Below are positions 24,600 through 36,442 of a stretch of 64,000 nucleotides of DNA, in pieces (the stretch's first letter is position 1; each line of letters starts with the position of its first letter). This stretch comes from Membranipora membranacea (lineage: Eukaryota > Bryozoa > Gymnolaemata > Cheilostomatida > Membraniporidae): positions 7,006,001 through 7,070,000 of the forward strand of contig OU612075.1 of assembly GCA_914767715.1 (NCBI GenBank), read 5' to 3'. A model generated the notes under the pieces. That model saw only the letters and a program-made list of their open reading frames with translations, had not been told where the DNA came from and did no database searches. The translations under genes and the position numbers were made by a program.

Positions 24600-26790
24600 A
24601 TCACTAGATGTCCTTCGTATCCGAAGACGACTGCCGTTGAACCGATTCTCTCCATGTATTTCATTTTATGCTGAGAGTCTGCCAACGTCCAATGGGATCA
24701 TCTTGTTTTTTAGATTTCTTTTAACAATATCCTGAAAACTCATTCCTAGTCGACCAATACCCCGCTTTCCTTCTCGAAGTTGATAGTATAGTGTTTGCTT
24801 AGGAATTCTGTTATTGTCCATTATTCACATGAAAAACCCATCTCAGGTTTCTCTGGATGAGGAGCTCACACATACTAGGTGAAATTGCCTGTTAGAGGAT
24901 GTGTTTGATTGAAACAAAATCCCACCACTTGATGATAAGAATTTGTCTTAGATGTCTCATCCTGTAGGTGTTGAATTTATGTGCTGCTACTTTTTATACT
25001 GGCCAAGCTTCTGCTTCATATAGCAAGGAGCACAATACAATGATGCTGTAAATAGAGCATTTGGTTTTAAAGGTGATATCCTTGTTGCTCCACACTTTAG
25101 AGGCAGTTTTCTGAGCTCTAATTCGAGCCTCTTTTTGGAGTTGTCCTCTCTCCAGTTTGATACTTTTAACCCACATCGCATAGTAGAAAGAAGCTGAAAA
25201 GAGGGTTATCTTGAAAACCGATTATAATAGGACAAAAATGTGTCTAGATGCAGCATCCGAGGACCTTCAGAGACAGGGTCTCCAAACATTTGGGGCTTGA
25301 ATGCTGAAAAATCGCCATATAAGTGAAAATTTTCATGAAAAATTCCATGATATTTGTCTGCAAAACAGGCGAAGATTGATATAAATGACAATCCATGTAC
25401 CAAAATTTTTAAACAAACTTTTTCCCTATGAATTTTAAATCATGTGGATTCTGTATTAAAAAACCATGTTATCCTATTATAAGCAGTTTCAAGATAACCC
25501 TCTATTCAGCTCCTTTTTCTTATGTGGCGTGTGTTATAAGTACGAAACTGGAGAGAGGACAACTCCGAATAGAGCCTCAAATTAGAACTCAAAAAACTAT
25601 AAAGGCCAGTTTAACAAGGATTTAAAACCAAATGTTCTATTTACCATGCCATAGTATTGTCCTCTTTGCTATATGGAGGAGAACCTTGGCCAGTATACAA
25701 AGAAGCAGCTCATAAATTCAATCCTATAGACAGTTTTCTGAACTCTGATTTAGGCCTCAATTTTGAGTTGTCCTCTCTCCAGTTTGGTACTTTTAACCAA
25801 CGCCGCATAGGAAAAACGTGCTGAAAAGAGGGTTATCTTGAAAACCGCTTATAATAGGATAAAAATTATTATTGATTCAGAATTTGCAACATTTAAAACT
25901 CATACGGACATAGTTTGGGAAATAATTATAGTATAGTATTTGGATAGTCAATTATGGCATTTTCCGCCTGTTTTGCGGACAATTTGGCAAAATCTTTCAT
26001 GAGTTTCGTGACTAAAATAAAGATTTATCAACATTCAAGCCTCCAATGAATTGGAAACCCTGCCTCACAGGTTTTCAATGGTGCAGACTCTGAATCAAAA
26101 ATCATTTTTATCCTAACATTAGCGGTTTTCAATATAACCCTCTTTTAGCAGGTTTTTCCTATGCGGCATGAGTTAAAAGTACCAAACTGGAGAGAGGACC
26201 ACTCCAAATTGAGGCATAAATAAGAGCTCAGAAAACTGTCTATTCTTTAACCTGCCGTTGGAGATTGAGGCATTAGATATTCTTGGGTTGTTCTCTTCGT
26301 CAATTCTGTTGTTGAACATTATTGTTGATGGGAGATACTTAAACTTTTGAACACTGAAAAGCTCTTAATTGTGTATTCAAACAGGTTGACGACTATCATA
26401 TGAGCCAGGAAGCGGCTGGTAGAGAATCTATGGTTGCTTAATGTTGATTTACCGCCTGACTGCTGGCTGGATAGGGCAAACATGTTGGTTATTTCCTAGG
26501 TATCCTCAAAGTTGTGTACAACAAAAGCATTGTCATCCACAAACATGAGTTTCCCAACAAGGGCTTGTCGAATTCTTGTTGCAGATTTATATTGGCTGAC
26601 ATTGAAAAGATCTGTTCCAGGCCTGCTCTGTAGGCTACCGACACACCCCTTCACTTAGTAATTCTGCAGGCTCTTTGATCTCTTCAATCTCAGGGCATTT
26701 CTCCATCCCATTTTGTACAGAAGACGGCCTCAGACCTGCAAAAGTGGTTGACCACAGGGGCCTCATTCAAGAGCCTGCTGAAGTGCTCTA
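24600..26790 (-). mobile_element. decayed non-LTR retrotransposon (LINE), reverse transcriptase part
   Basis: Minus-strand translation, in order: HFSRLLNEAP and EIEEIKEPAE near 26790-26640 (the region before RT motif 1); FVDDNAF near 26545-26520 (the FADD/YADD-type catalytic box); FKYLPSTIMFNNRID near 26350-26300 (usual FKYLGS.IS..G..D); then, after an insertion, LLYEAEAWPV near 25030-25000 (usual LLYG.E.W); and IPKQTLYYQLREGKRGIGR near 24800-24740 (the C-terminal GKR..GR.KLR.KD box). Stops and frameshifts are frequent, so it is dead. The motif set resembles RTE/Nimb-type LINEs; the clade is not certain. Confidence 0.8.
25190..26250. repeat. inverted duplications inserted in the LINE
   Basis: GAGGGTTATCTTGAAAACCG occurs four times in alternating orientation (about 25203, 25480, 25829, 26115). 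Between the first two and the last two are AT-rich spacers of about 290 bp. The flanking LINE fragments (GGAGAGAGGACAACTCC) are duplicated with them, also alternating. So two head-to-head units interrupt the reverse transcriptase. Confidence 0.8.
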
Positions 26791-29330
26791 TCTGATGTAA
26801 TAATTTAGATGAAGATTGGCCATAAAAATATAATATTTATAATTTTTATGGATACTGTATGAATGGGCATATTTTCAGTTCAGAGGAATTTTAAAATGTT
26901 TTCAGGATATATACCGCAAGAGCCGATAAAAAGCAAGTATGAAATAGGGGATGTGGACGAATTACTTGACAGACGTTGGTTTTCTGTGATGAAAGGCTGG
27001 AGGAAAGTCTGTTTTAATGAAATAGGAAAGAAATCAAACAAATAAAACAGCCTGGCCATGGCAGTGTACAAGACTCACCACAATAAAAAACGACGAGGTG
27101 AGAAATGGATTTATTGGAATTATTGGAACTCACAACACTGTGAGGCAATTGAAAATTGATCATCGCTAATGACTTTATCAGCCTCAATTTGGAGCCTAGC
27201 TCAACACGCTCACTTATGAACTTGTGGGTGGGGGCGAGCTCTTGTCTCGGTCGGACTAGTATGTTATCATGATACCATCTGACGGGCTCTCTATCAGAAT
27301 ACTAGTAAGGATTTGGTCAATTGAGTTTTCTCATGGTTCTCTCTAGAGTAATCCACCGAGTAAAGCGAGAGCAGGTAACAGTATTGTTTGCTTATAGTGA
27401 CTTCTCTGATATAGCTAAGATGACCACGTTAACACAAATTTTGTTTTTCTCCTATAGAACAAGCATGTTCTGTCAGTACAAAAAAAAGTTTTTGATGGAA
27501 TGGAAGACAATTGTGACAACATTTCAGCTCAAGGAAACATCAAGCCACTAGGGATGACTGAAAAATATGCTGTAAGTACATTAAGTGTTACTTAACCGCT
27601 GCCTTGCTGATCACACAACGTAGTTTAAGCGTCTCGCACGACACACACAGGATATTTTTTAATGCACAGCTCAGTGATAGCGCAATACGTGTTGTTCAAC
27701 AGCTTCCAACATATTTATAACAGCCCAAACATTGCTGAAAATGAGTGTTCAAACTACTAAACAATCGGGAATGATAGGAAATCTGTAAGATCAATGCTCC
27801 ATGGAAAGTAACCAATGAATACCTTGGCAGAAATAGTTGGCGGTTCTACAGTTTGACTTGATTATCTGGCATCTGTAACTCACATAAACAATTATAAATA
27901 CTATTAGTATTTATATGTTTATGGTAACTCCTAACAACTCATCATTATCCAGCTTCATTATCGGATGTGAAAAAGACAGCAACATCTCACCAATATATCT
28001 CATATAAACATAAAATATATTTTTGGGCAATTAAAAGATAGTTTGGGGCCAAGGGATACCTGTGTTATACAATATAATTGATACATTTTACAGGGTGCTA
28101 TGTCAAAGCTATGTAAGGCTTCATAAGCCATTATTCATGCCTTGATCCCTGGGGGCATGGCAGGTGTTGTGATGGAACAGGTAAAACTGGAGACAGTGAG
28201 GATGATGGGTATTATGATGAGGGAAAAGCATATCCTGATGAAGCAGAGGTAATGCTCCCCAGAATTATTTTATCTATCCAAAGTTAGTGTTTACCACCTT
28301 GGTTTACACAGATGTAATAGTGTGTTGTCTATAATTGAGTTGGTAAATCCCCCCCTCCCTCCTTTTCGGGTCAATATTTGTGACCCCTACATGTTGTCAA
28401 TATTATCCCGTTTGTAAGTGTAATCACCCTATCATTTCTGGCCACATTTAAATCTGTAAAATGGCTCAAATAGTTCTGCATTTCTTGAATTGTCTTCGTA
28501 ATCCGCCATATAGTTTCTAAGTTTAAAAAGCAGTCATTTCACTGATAAAACATTGTTACTGCAACTGGGCTGCTTGATCTGCCGCATGTTCTACACAATG
28601 TTCAATGGGATTGACCATCTATGGAGTTCTTAGTTTCTCATGTAGTCCAGAAGACACCAAAACTTAATTTTTAACCCAAAATAATAAGAGGAGGTTATTC
28701 TCAATAATAATATTAATTCTTAATGGGTACTCATTTTCTGTGTGAAGTGTGACCATCCAAAAATCTGGGCACCTGGGGTTTAGGAGAATTTACAATTTTG
28801 GTTTGGGCCACGACGACCGATGCAATGCAATGGTCATAATCCCCAGACACAGCCTAGATTATATATTTGAGATCATTTAGGTTGATATAGCCATATGCAG
28901 ATATTTATAAAATTTTTTTGTGTATTTGCAGCAGAATGGTGTAGTGGATGACCTTCTGGACAAACAACTCATGACACCAGGGTTATGTGACTGACTGGTG
29001 GCAAAAGTGAAAGCATTCAAATTATTTGATGCAAGAAAGTTAATGCAGCAGAGGAATGACGATATAACTAGGGTATTTATGAAACAGTTGGCTAGGTTGG
29101 GGTTTGGGAGTGTTTTGCAGGATGGCAGGCAAGATCGTTGGCATTCAAGCCTAACATAACTGAACAGTGTCAGCTTGTCATCTCTGCCAAAAAAGACGGC
29201 AAGAAGTTACATGTAATTGTATTTCTTAGCTATTGTAAATACTCACTGAATTGAACTATTCATATACAGAGTTCAATGTTACTACTATAATAGTTAAAGT
29301 TGGGTGACTTATACCTACATGATATCATGT
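26791..29330. other. spacer with possible decayed coding fragments
   Basis: Two stretches translate to related text: GDVDELLDRR (about 26950) and GVVDDLLDKQ (about 28938). A frame at 27450-27560 (VLSVQKKVFDGMEDNCDN) ends at a GTAAGT. In-frame stops interrupt the rest. It could be a broken gene or repeat-derived protein, but I recognise no family. Confidence 0.25.
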
Positions 29331-29993
29331 TAAGGTTATGATACCGACGTTGTTCGATTTTGACATTTCATATTATTGTTGGAAAGCTAATCCAACACTG
29401 ATTCTGAAAATATCAGTTTCAGCGTGGCATCATGTCATGGCGTTGTGCTATTATGAGTCGTCTTTGAGGAGGATTTTTTTGGACACTACGGTGCAGGTAC
29501 TATGGTTCCAATCAGACTCAACTGCATAATGTTTACAAGAAGCCTCTGAAGGACTCATGAGGAGAAATTTCTGGATCCTGTGGCACTGAGCACCAGAGGA
29601 AAAACCATCTTTTACGCATCAAATATTAGCTTATTCAGGTCGCTTTGGTTTAATGGATGAGGCTCCAATGTGATGCAAGCCACACGACAAAAATACATGT
29701 TGTTTACTGTGGAAAGACCCTATGCTACATGTCATGAATAATAAATAACAAGGGTGCTTCTTAGGTGTCTTGTAAAAATTATTCAGTTGAAAGTCCGATA
29801 TGAACCATTGTGTCTGCACCACATCGTTCTAAAAATTCCTCCTCAAAGACCCTTATCCTGTCTTATATCAAAATAGCACAACGCCATGACATGACGTCAT
29901 GCTGAAAACAAATTATTTGCAATCAGTGTTTGATTAGCTTTCCAATGATATATAAAATGTCAAAATCGGTCAACGTTGGTATCATAACCTTAA
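29331..29993. mobile_element. fold-back element of about 660 bp with about 180-bp arms
   Basis: AAGGTTATGATACC at 29332 pairs with GGTATCATAACCTT at 29979-29992. The match runs inward through GATTTTGACATTT, GGAAAGCTAATC, CATGTCATGGCGTTGTGCTA and GAGGAGGAATTTTT, with indels. The interior is non-coding. This is one imperfect copy with no other seen in the window. Confidence 0.85.
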
Positions 29994-30374
29994 ACCATAC
30001 GTTAAACCTATATTTATACTCTTTTCTCATGCTCATACTCTTATTTTATGCTATGTGTTTGTCATCATAGCCTAGATTATTCATAAATTATGTGTTTGAA
30101 AATTAATAATAATACTTAATATAGCTGTCAGCAAGTTCTAGGCATTCTAATTTCTGGTAACACTCTATCTACACTGAGCTTTTACAATGGAAACACAATC
30201 ATACATTCTTGGAAGAAAATTTAGAAAACTCTGCATTGATCTCTAACATGCAAGAATTCCAGAAACTTGACCCAAAATTGACCTGTCACCATTGCCAAGT
30301 TATGATTGAGAGTTGGAGGATTAAAAGACAAGGTCTCATATTATGCTGTCTATGTCTCTTTGTTCTCTATGTTT

Positions 30375-31490
30375 ATTGCTTACTCTAACGTTTCTACGTT
30401 TTTCTACAAAATTTATATTACTTTGCATTGAAATTCTACGATTCTACGTTTCTACGATCCTGACCCAAGTCGGGGCTGTCAACGTTTTCATTCCACGTTC
30501 TACGATTGAGAGTTTATTGCTTTCTCTAACATATCTACGTTTTTTCTACAAAGTTTATATAACTTTGCATTGATATTCTACGTTTCAACGTTTCTACGAT
30601 CCTGACCCAAGTCGGGGCTGTCAACGTTTTCATTCTACGTTCTACGATTGAGAGTTTATTGCTTTCTCTAACATTTCTACGTTTTTTCTACAAAGTTTAT
30701 ATAACTTTGCATTGATATTCTATGTTTCAACGTTTCTACGATCCTGACCCAAGTCGGGGCTGTCAACGTTTTCATTCTACGTTCTACGATTGAGAGTTTA
30801 TTGCGTTCTCTAACATTTCTACGTTTTTTCTACAAAGTTTATATAGCTTTGCATTGATATTCTACGTTTCAACGTTTCTACGATCCTGACCCAAGTCGGG
30901 GCTGTCAACGTTTTCATTCTACGTTCTACGATTGAGAGATTATTGCTTTCTCTAACATTTCTACGTTTTTTCTACAAAGTTTGTATAACTTTGCATTGAT
31001 ATTCTACGTTTCAACGTTTCTACGATCCTGACCCAAGTCGGGGCTGTCAACGTTTTCATTTTACGTTCTACGATTGAGAGATTATTGCTTTCTCTAACAT
31101 TTCTACGTTTTTTCTACAAAGTTTGTATAACTTTGCATTGATATTCTACGTTTCAACGTTTCGACGATCCTGACCCAAGTCGGGGCTGTCAACGTTTTCA
31201 TTCTACGTTCTACGATTGAGAGTTTATTGCTTTCTCTAACATTTCTACGTTTTTTCTACAAAGTTTATATAACTTTGCATTGATATTCTACGTTTCAACG
31301 TTTCTACGATCCTGACCCAAGTCGGGGCTGTCAACGTTTTCATTTTACGTTCTACGATTGAGAGTTTATTGCTTTCTCTAACATATCTACGTTTTTTCTA
31401 CAAAGTTTATATAACTTTGCATTGATATTCTACGTTTCAACGTTTCTACGATCCTGATCCAAGTCGGGGCTGTCAACGTTTCATTACACG
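30375..31490 (+). repeat. 142-bp satellite, eight copies
   Basis: The landmark CCTGACCCAAGTCGGGGCTG begins at 30459, 30601, 30743, 30885, 31027, 31169 and 31311, with a one-base variant at 31453, an exact 142-base step. Units are over 95% alike by eye. Each contains several TCTACG(T/A)T words and the near-palindrome GACCCAAGTCGGGGCTG. Flanking sequence resembles 20820-21290. It is not a CRISPR: there are no short repeats with unique spacers, and the genome is eukaryotic. Confidence 0.97.
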
Positions 31491-32221
31491 TTCTTCAATT
31501 CAGAGTTTTCTGCTCAATGTAATAATGCTCTGCTAACATTTCTACGATACAATTTGCTACATACTTCTACAAAAATCATATATGTTATAATGAACGGAGA
31601 AATTTTCAAGTTAGATAGGAAATTAACATGGGGAGTTTCTCAAAATCTCTGATGCTGCACCTGCCTCCCCTCTACTGACACGCCTCTGGCAAAATGGATC
31701 AAATTTGATCTAACAACAAACTATATAGCTTAGTAAAGTAAAGCTATATAGTTCTTTGTGGCATGTTTGACTTTTAAGATAGTATTGAGGGTTTATCACA
31801 GCAGGCAAGAGTTTAGTATCCCTCGATAAGTCACAGACTGCCGAATAAGTCTAAGAATAGCCCAACCCACTTCCTCTCCTCTAATGGTTTGTTTGGCACA
31901 AATTTGAATATCTTTGCCGTATCACAGTATCCGTTTTATGACTTCCAAGTTTTTTTTCAACTAGAAGTGCTGCACTGATGATGTAATCTTCCAAAAATAC
32001 ATGCATATCATGCAGCATCATCTATGAATATTTGGATAAGATAAATATTTCTCAATTGATACAAATCTTTGTGTTGATCCTATCTATGTATCAATAATCA
32101 TCTCTAAATCAATCTAGCTTCTGATAAAAAACTCTGCAATAATTTTACCTCTGTTCATTTACACTAAACATTCAGTGTAGCAGAGAAGTGAAGCAGAATA
32201 TTTTATCAGCCATTTTTCGAA

Positions 32222-33774
32222 ATGACATTCTGCCATTCGGTTACAAAAACGACAATGTTGACAACATATTCTCTGATTCCACTAATTTTTCTCACAGGTG
32301 AGTAGCGTACACAGCCTTGTCACGCGGCTTCTTTCTTTGTTTTACCCCAACAATAAAAAAAGTAGCCGCATGACTTGGCTAAGCCACACAGTTACATTGA
32401 TACGTGCTGTAAAAAGTGGCGAAAATAAAACAAACAAGGCATTACTGTAACACTGTTGCCAGGAATAACACTGTTCATGTGAGTACTGGCCCGATATGGT
32501 CATGGCTGTTGCATTCCTAGACTTTATCAACCTTTCCCTTAAATCAGTTGCGGTCCGGCCAATTTATAGACCTGATATTATAATGACTTGTTCTGGTTAG
32601 ATAATAAAATCTGATTCAAAATGTGATCAGCAGTTAAGTTCAGGATGTTGGGACTTGTTTCCCATACAATTCGGGATATATTTTTGAAAAAATCAATTTG
32701 TTTTATTCTTATTTATTGTTATTATTATTGTTATTGAGGTTTTTATATAACATCTAATATAAAGAAAAAATCAAATTGTTGACAAAAAAAACATATATAT
32801 GTGAAAAAAAAGACTTGATATATTTTGATATAAGTTTAATGCTTTGTATATGAACTGATCTGATCAAAGCTTTTGGCCTTATTATTAATTACCATAGGCA
32901 ATGTGATGACTTTACGGTGCTGGGATTGCTATAGTGCAAAAAACAATGATCCATGCTTCTCCGGAATCGGCTTAAAAAATGTAAGTAAACTCATATGGAT
33001 TATTATTCTTATTAACTGTTGACTCTTATCATGGATTGAAAATCACTAGAACAAATGGTGAAACTCAAAATCCACAGCTCAACATTTGCTCAAAATTGAC
33101 CTAAACAAAACCTTACAGAACATCAAATTTTGCTCTTTGTACAACCTATTCACAGTTTGCCTCTTCTTATAGCAGGAGCGGATTGAAACATGTACGCAGC
33201 AAGGGGATGAGACGCCAGCCTGCATCACTTGGCAAGGTTATGAGAACAAACAAGTGTCCTTTGTTCTTAGGTAAGATTCTTCTATTTTTTTATCCTTCTA
33301 TTTGCAACTAAATAATTTATCATCTAAATGTTGTCTATTCAGTGCCAAAAGAAAAACTAAAAAAAAAATCAGATCAAATATAGAAAGTACTTTTATCTTG
33401 TTGCTCATCCAGATCTTTAAATAAAAAGGCGAGGTATTAATGCAAGCTTAAATTAGTGAGGTTTTTCTGATGTATAACTAAAAACCCACAAATTTAGATC
33501 TGAGTCTCAATGGTGTGCTTTGTCATGTTTTTGCAGGTACTGCGGGGAGATGTCGGAGATAGGCGATAGCCGTTGTAGCAAGGATGACGACTCTGTGAAA
33601 TGTGGCTGCTCTACCGATTTATGCATCACTGAAGAGCCATTTGTAGTACTCACAAAACCTGAAAACTTCACTTACAACTTTGTCACCTCGAGAAACTCCG
33701 CTCATCAAATTACTGGGTGCAATCAAAGTTTGATGATGTGTTATCTTGGTGTACTGATTTGGTGCATGAGCTGA
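32222..33774 (+). CDS. Ly6/uPAR-type three-finger protein, probably secreted or GPI-anchored
   Basis: Four phase-consistent exons: 32255-32297 (or from the in-frame ATG at 32222), 32898-32980, 33176-33270 and 33537-33774, giving 152 aa (163 from the first ATG). The N-terminus is a hydrophobic leader (YSLIPLIFL). The mature part starts LRCWDCYSAKNNDPC and ends with CGCSTDLCI, the paired-cysteine finish of three-finger domains; ten cysteines fit the fold. The last residues (LMMCYLGVLIWCM) are hydrophobic, as expected of a GPI-attachment tail. The CxC..DLC ending recalls the Ly6/quiver group, whose members modulate receptors or channels. The exact role here is unknown. The exon 3 acceptor could also be three bases earlier. 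Confidence 0.8.
32313..32381 (+). mobile_element. mini fold-back element, 'GCCTTGTCACGCGGCT' family, copy 2
   Basis: AGCCTTGTCACGCGGCT pairs with AGTAGCCGCATGACTTGGCT around an AT-rich loop. It sits in the first intron of the Ly6-type gene, 15 bases after the donor. Confidence 0.75.
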
Positions 33775-35209
33775 CCTGGTAAAATTAGAAATAACTATGT
33801 GTTTTTTAGTAAATTGTCAATCAAAATGAAAACAAAATGAGAAATACTTCAAAATTGGTCAATTAATGTTGTCAATCAGTTTCAGCCCAGTGTTGCATTT
33901 ATTCTTCTTATTTTTTAACCTTTCTATACAGTTCTTTTATTTTGTAACCTTCTGAAAGATGGAGAGTAAATTATTTAACGTACATACATACATTAGTTGT
34001 GCGCCTGAATTTCGATACGCTTAGATCAAAATATTGATGTTTTTTATTTTCATTTACACTCTAATACAACATATAAAAGTTTGACGTCTAGGTTTTCTAT
34101 TTTTCCGGGAAAACTGTAAACAGAAAAGATCAGCTCACATAAGTTTCAAATTTCGTAACCAACATCGTGAAAGATGATCAAGGTCTTAGATCATGGGAAG
34201 GAAGTTGGGGTTTTGATTCTGGCATTTTATATTTAATAGCCTGCCAGCAAACAGTCATCCTTGAGATTGAGTGATAGCAAGGCCTGATTTCGGCAGCAGA
34301 TAAAATAGCAAAGCCGCACACTGCCACAATTGCTATATTAGACAATGCACACCCAAAACCGCCAAAACTGTTCAGCACACAACTGAGGTTGTCGCTGACC
34401 CTGGGAGAGAAAGTAAATGGTCAGTGTGGTTTGGCACAGACAGCACTAAGATATGCAGTCATTGGTTACTTTTGCAGCCAATAAGAAAGCTTTATCACCA
34501 CCAATCTATAAATGTGGTGGAGCCAAGAATGTCTCAACCAGTAAATTTATTATTGGCAAAAATAAAATGCTGACTTCCAAGGTCGGAACAGGCACAGCAA
34601 GAGAATTATTCATTATACTACCATCCACTTATACCATTGAACACACTTTTGATGCTATCAACCTACTACAGGTTGGATATCAGAATTATGCAATAAACAA
34701 ACTTCAAACTTCAACCATTAAACATGATACTCCCAATAATTATACCAACGTTATACCATTATACCCCCAACCATTATAATTAATACTCCCAATTATGTTT
34801 CCAAAGTTGAGATTCTAAATTCAGTGTGGTCAAAAAGTGACGTTTTCCTTACTATGTGTTGTGGAAGGTTCAATGTGGAACTTGCTCATACAACTTCTCT
34901 TGAGATAATCAAATTTTTTGCTGCATATGTTAGAAAACTATACGAAGGTAACCTATATAATATTACATAAAATAATGAATACAACTTATATTTCCAAACT
35001 GGCAATGTAGAAAATATTGAAACCCTCAAGCTTCTGCATAAAGCGAAGCTCAGGGGACTCTGGGCATATTGAATTGTAAGAAAGGTCCCTAAGAGGGGTA
35101 AAAAATATCCCAGGAGGAAAATTTTTTGTTTTCACATATGATTTGAATATTAAAATTGAGATTAGTTTATATTTACTTGACCTAATTACTTTGCATAAAC
35201 TCCCTCCAT
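33775..35209. other. spacer, no gene seen
   Basis: The 3' flank of the Ly6-type gene. Around 34380-34530 it shares GATATGCAGTCATTGG, GCAGCCAATAAGAAAGC and GCTTTATC words with the repeat at 35890-36260, so it contains a decayed copy. The 108-codon open frame at 34453-34779 overlaps that repeat and is not credited. Confidence 0.45.
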
Positions 35210-35273
35210 AGCTAGCTAATATTGGTGTTAGCTCATAAATAACTAGCTAGTATTGGTGTTAGCTCATAAATAA
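35210..35273 (+). repeat. two-copy 33-bp tandem repeat
   Basis: TATTGGTGTTAGCTCATAAA occurs twice, 33 bases apart, each preceded by (A)CTAGCTA(A/G). Confidence 0.85.
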
Positions 35274-35889
35274 AATTTAGTTGCACATACACCACTGATT
35301 TTCCTTCAGATTATGTGGTCAGTTTTTTTATTTTATAGGATTTCTCTCATTTGGAGCAACCAAAAACCTGAATTTTGTGACATTGCCACAAAAGGCAGAT
35401 TTTTTTTAATCACAATGATAGCTTGAGAGATATCAACGAAAAATTTGACGACAAAATCTGTCCAGAAAGTCTGCAGCTTAATGCAATGCAAGGCAATGCA
35501 GCTTTAAGTGACAGTCCTACTAGGCCATGTTTTGTATGGTTTTAAAGATCTCAGGCTGAAAAAGTGTTAGGGCATATGAAATAAAACAGCTTGTGAACCT
35601 TATTGCAGTAAAACTGCTGCAAAGTCTGAAAATTTGGATCATAGTAGATCATAGTGATTTATTACCTCCCCCTGTCCACTATGATCCACTATGATCCTTG
35701 CTTAAATAATTAGAAAAAATCTAATCACTATTTTCCATAAATTTCATTTTTTCTAAATTTTTATTTGCCTTATGAACTCACAATATTTGATTTACAGGGG
35801 TAATATATCCACTTTTTTAAGAGGACTGTCACTTTAATGTTTACTCCTCTATAATAAGGATGTTCTTCATCTCACTGGGATCAAAACTA

Positions 35890-36050
35890 ATTGATTAATG
35901 CTGTCCAGCGGCATGTAAATATGCAGTCATTGGTCTATTGGGTAGCCAATCATAATGCTTTATCGTATCTATTATCCGATATATAATGTTAGCCTTATGG
36001 GTCTTCGATCTGACCCTAAGGGCAAAGATTATAAATACTCATTGTCGGCA
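35890..36050 (+). repeat. SINE-like repeat, truncated copy
   Basis: Shares AAAACTAATTGATTAATGC, TGTCCAGC(G/A)GC(A/G)TGTAAA and ATGCAGTCATTGGTCTATTG with the fuller copy starting at 36137. It keeps only a shortened tRNA-like part (GTTAGCCTTATGGGTCTTCG), having lost the A-box half. Confidence 0.7.
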
Positions 36051-36136
36051 ATGAGTCATTGTATAAATAAGTCATTGTTGGCACTACCGACAGCAGATAC
36101 AAGTTACCACATCTGAGGTTGTGGCTTGTCTAACTG

Positions 36137-36415
36137 GGATAAAAACTAATTGATTAATGCATTGTTAATGCTGTCCAGCAGCGTGTAAATATGCAGTCAT
36201 TGGTCTATTGGGTAGCCAATCATAATGCTTTATCGTATCTATTATCCGATATAAACCATGTTAGCCTTGTGGTTAGCGGTTTGGGTCTTCGATCTGACAC
36301 TAAGGGTTCAATTCCCATGCATGGCCACTGGTGATACCTGAGAAGCCGAGTTCAGAAGGGTGTTCCATCGGGTACCAGCCCTTTATGTGATGTAGGTTCT
36401 CATTGGTCAGTGCTT
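36137..36415 (+). mobile_element. tRNA-derived SINE, family 2
   Basis: From 36262 the sequence reads TTAGCCTTGTGGTTAGCGG (A-box-like) and then GGGTTCAATTCCCATG (a B box, GGTTCAATTCC). This is the internal pol III promoter layout of a tRNA. It is followed by a non-tRNA body to about 36415. The upstream 120 bp is shared with 35890-36000. The arms do not form a normal tRNA, so a SINE is preferred to a tRNA gene. Confidence 0.65.
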
Positions 36416-36427
36416 GCACCCAGTGAC

Positions 36428-36442
36428 GGGGGGGGGGGGGGG
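36428..36442 (+). repeat. poly-G run
   Basis: Fifteen consecutive G bases right after the SINE. Length may be unreliable for sequencing reasons. Confidence 0.8.

Noticed and set aside
30375-31490. CRISPR array
   Set aside because: The 142-bp units are repeated whole without unique spacers, and the window is clearly eukaryotic.
34453-34779. 108-codon open frame between the Ly6-type gene and the Toll-like receptor gene
   Set aside because: It starts inside a repeat also found at 35.9 and 36.2 kb, and no motif or splice context supports it.
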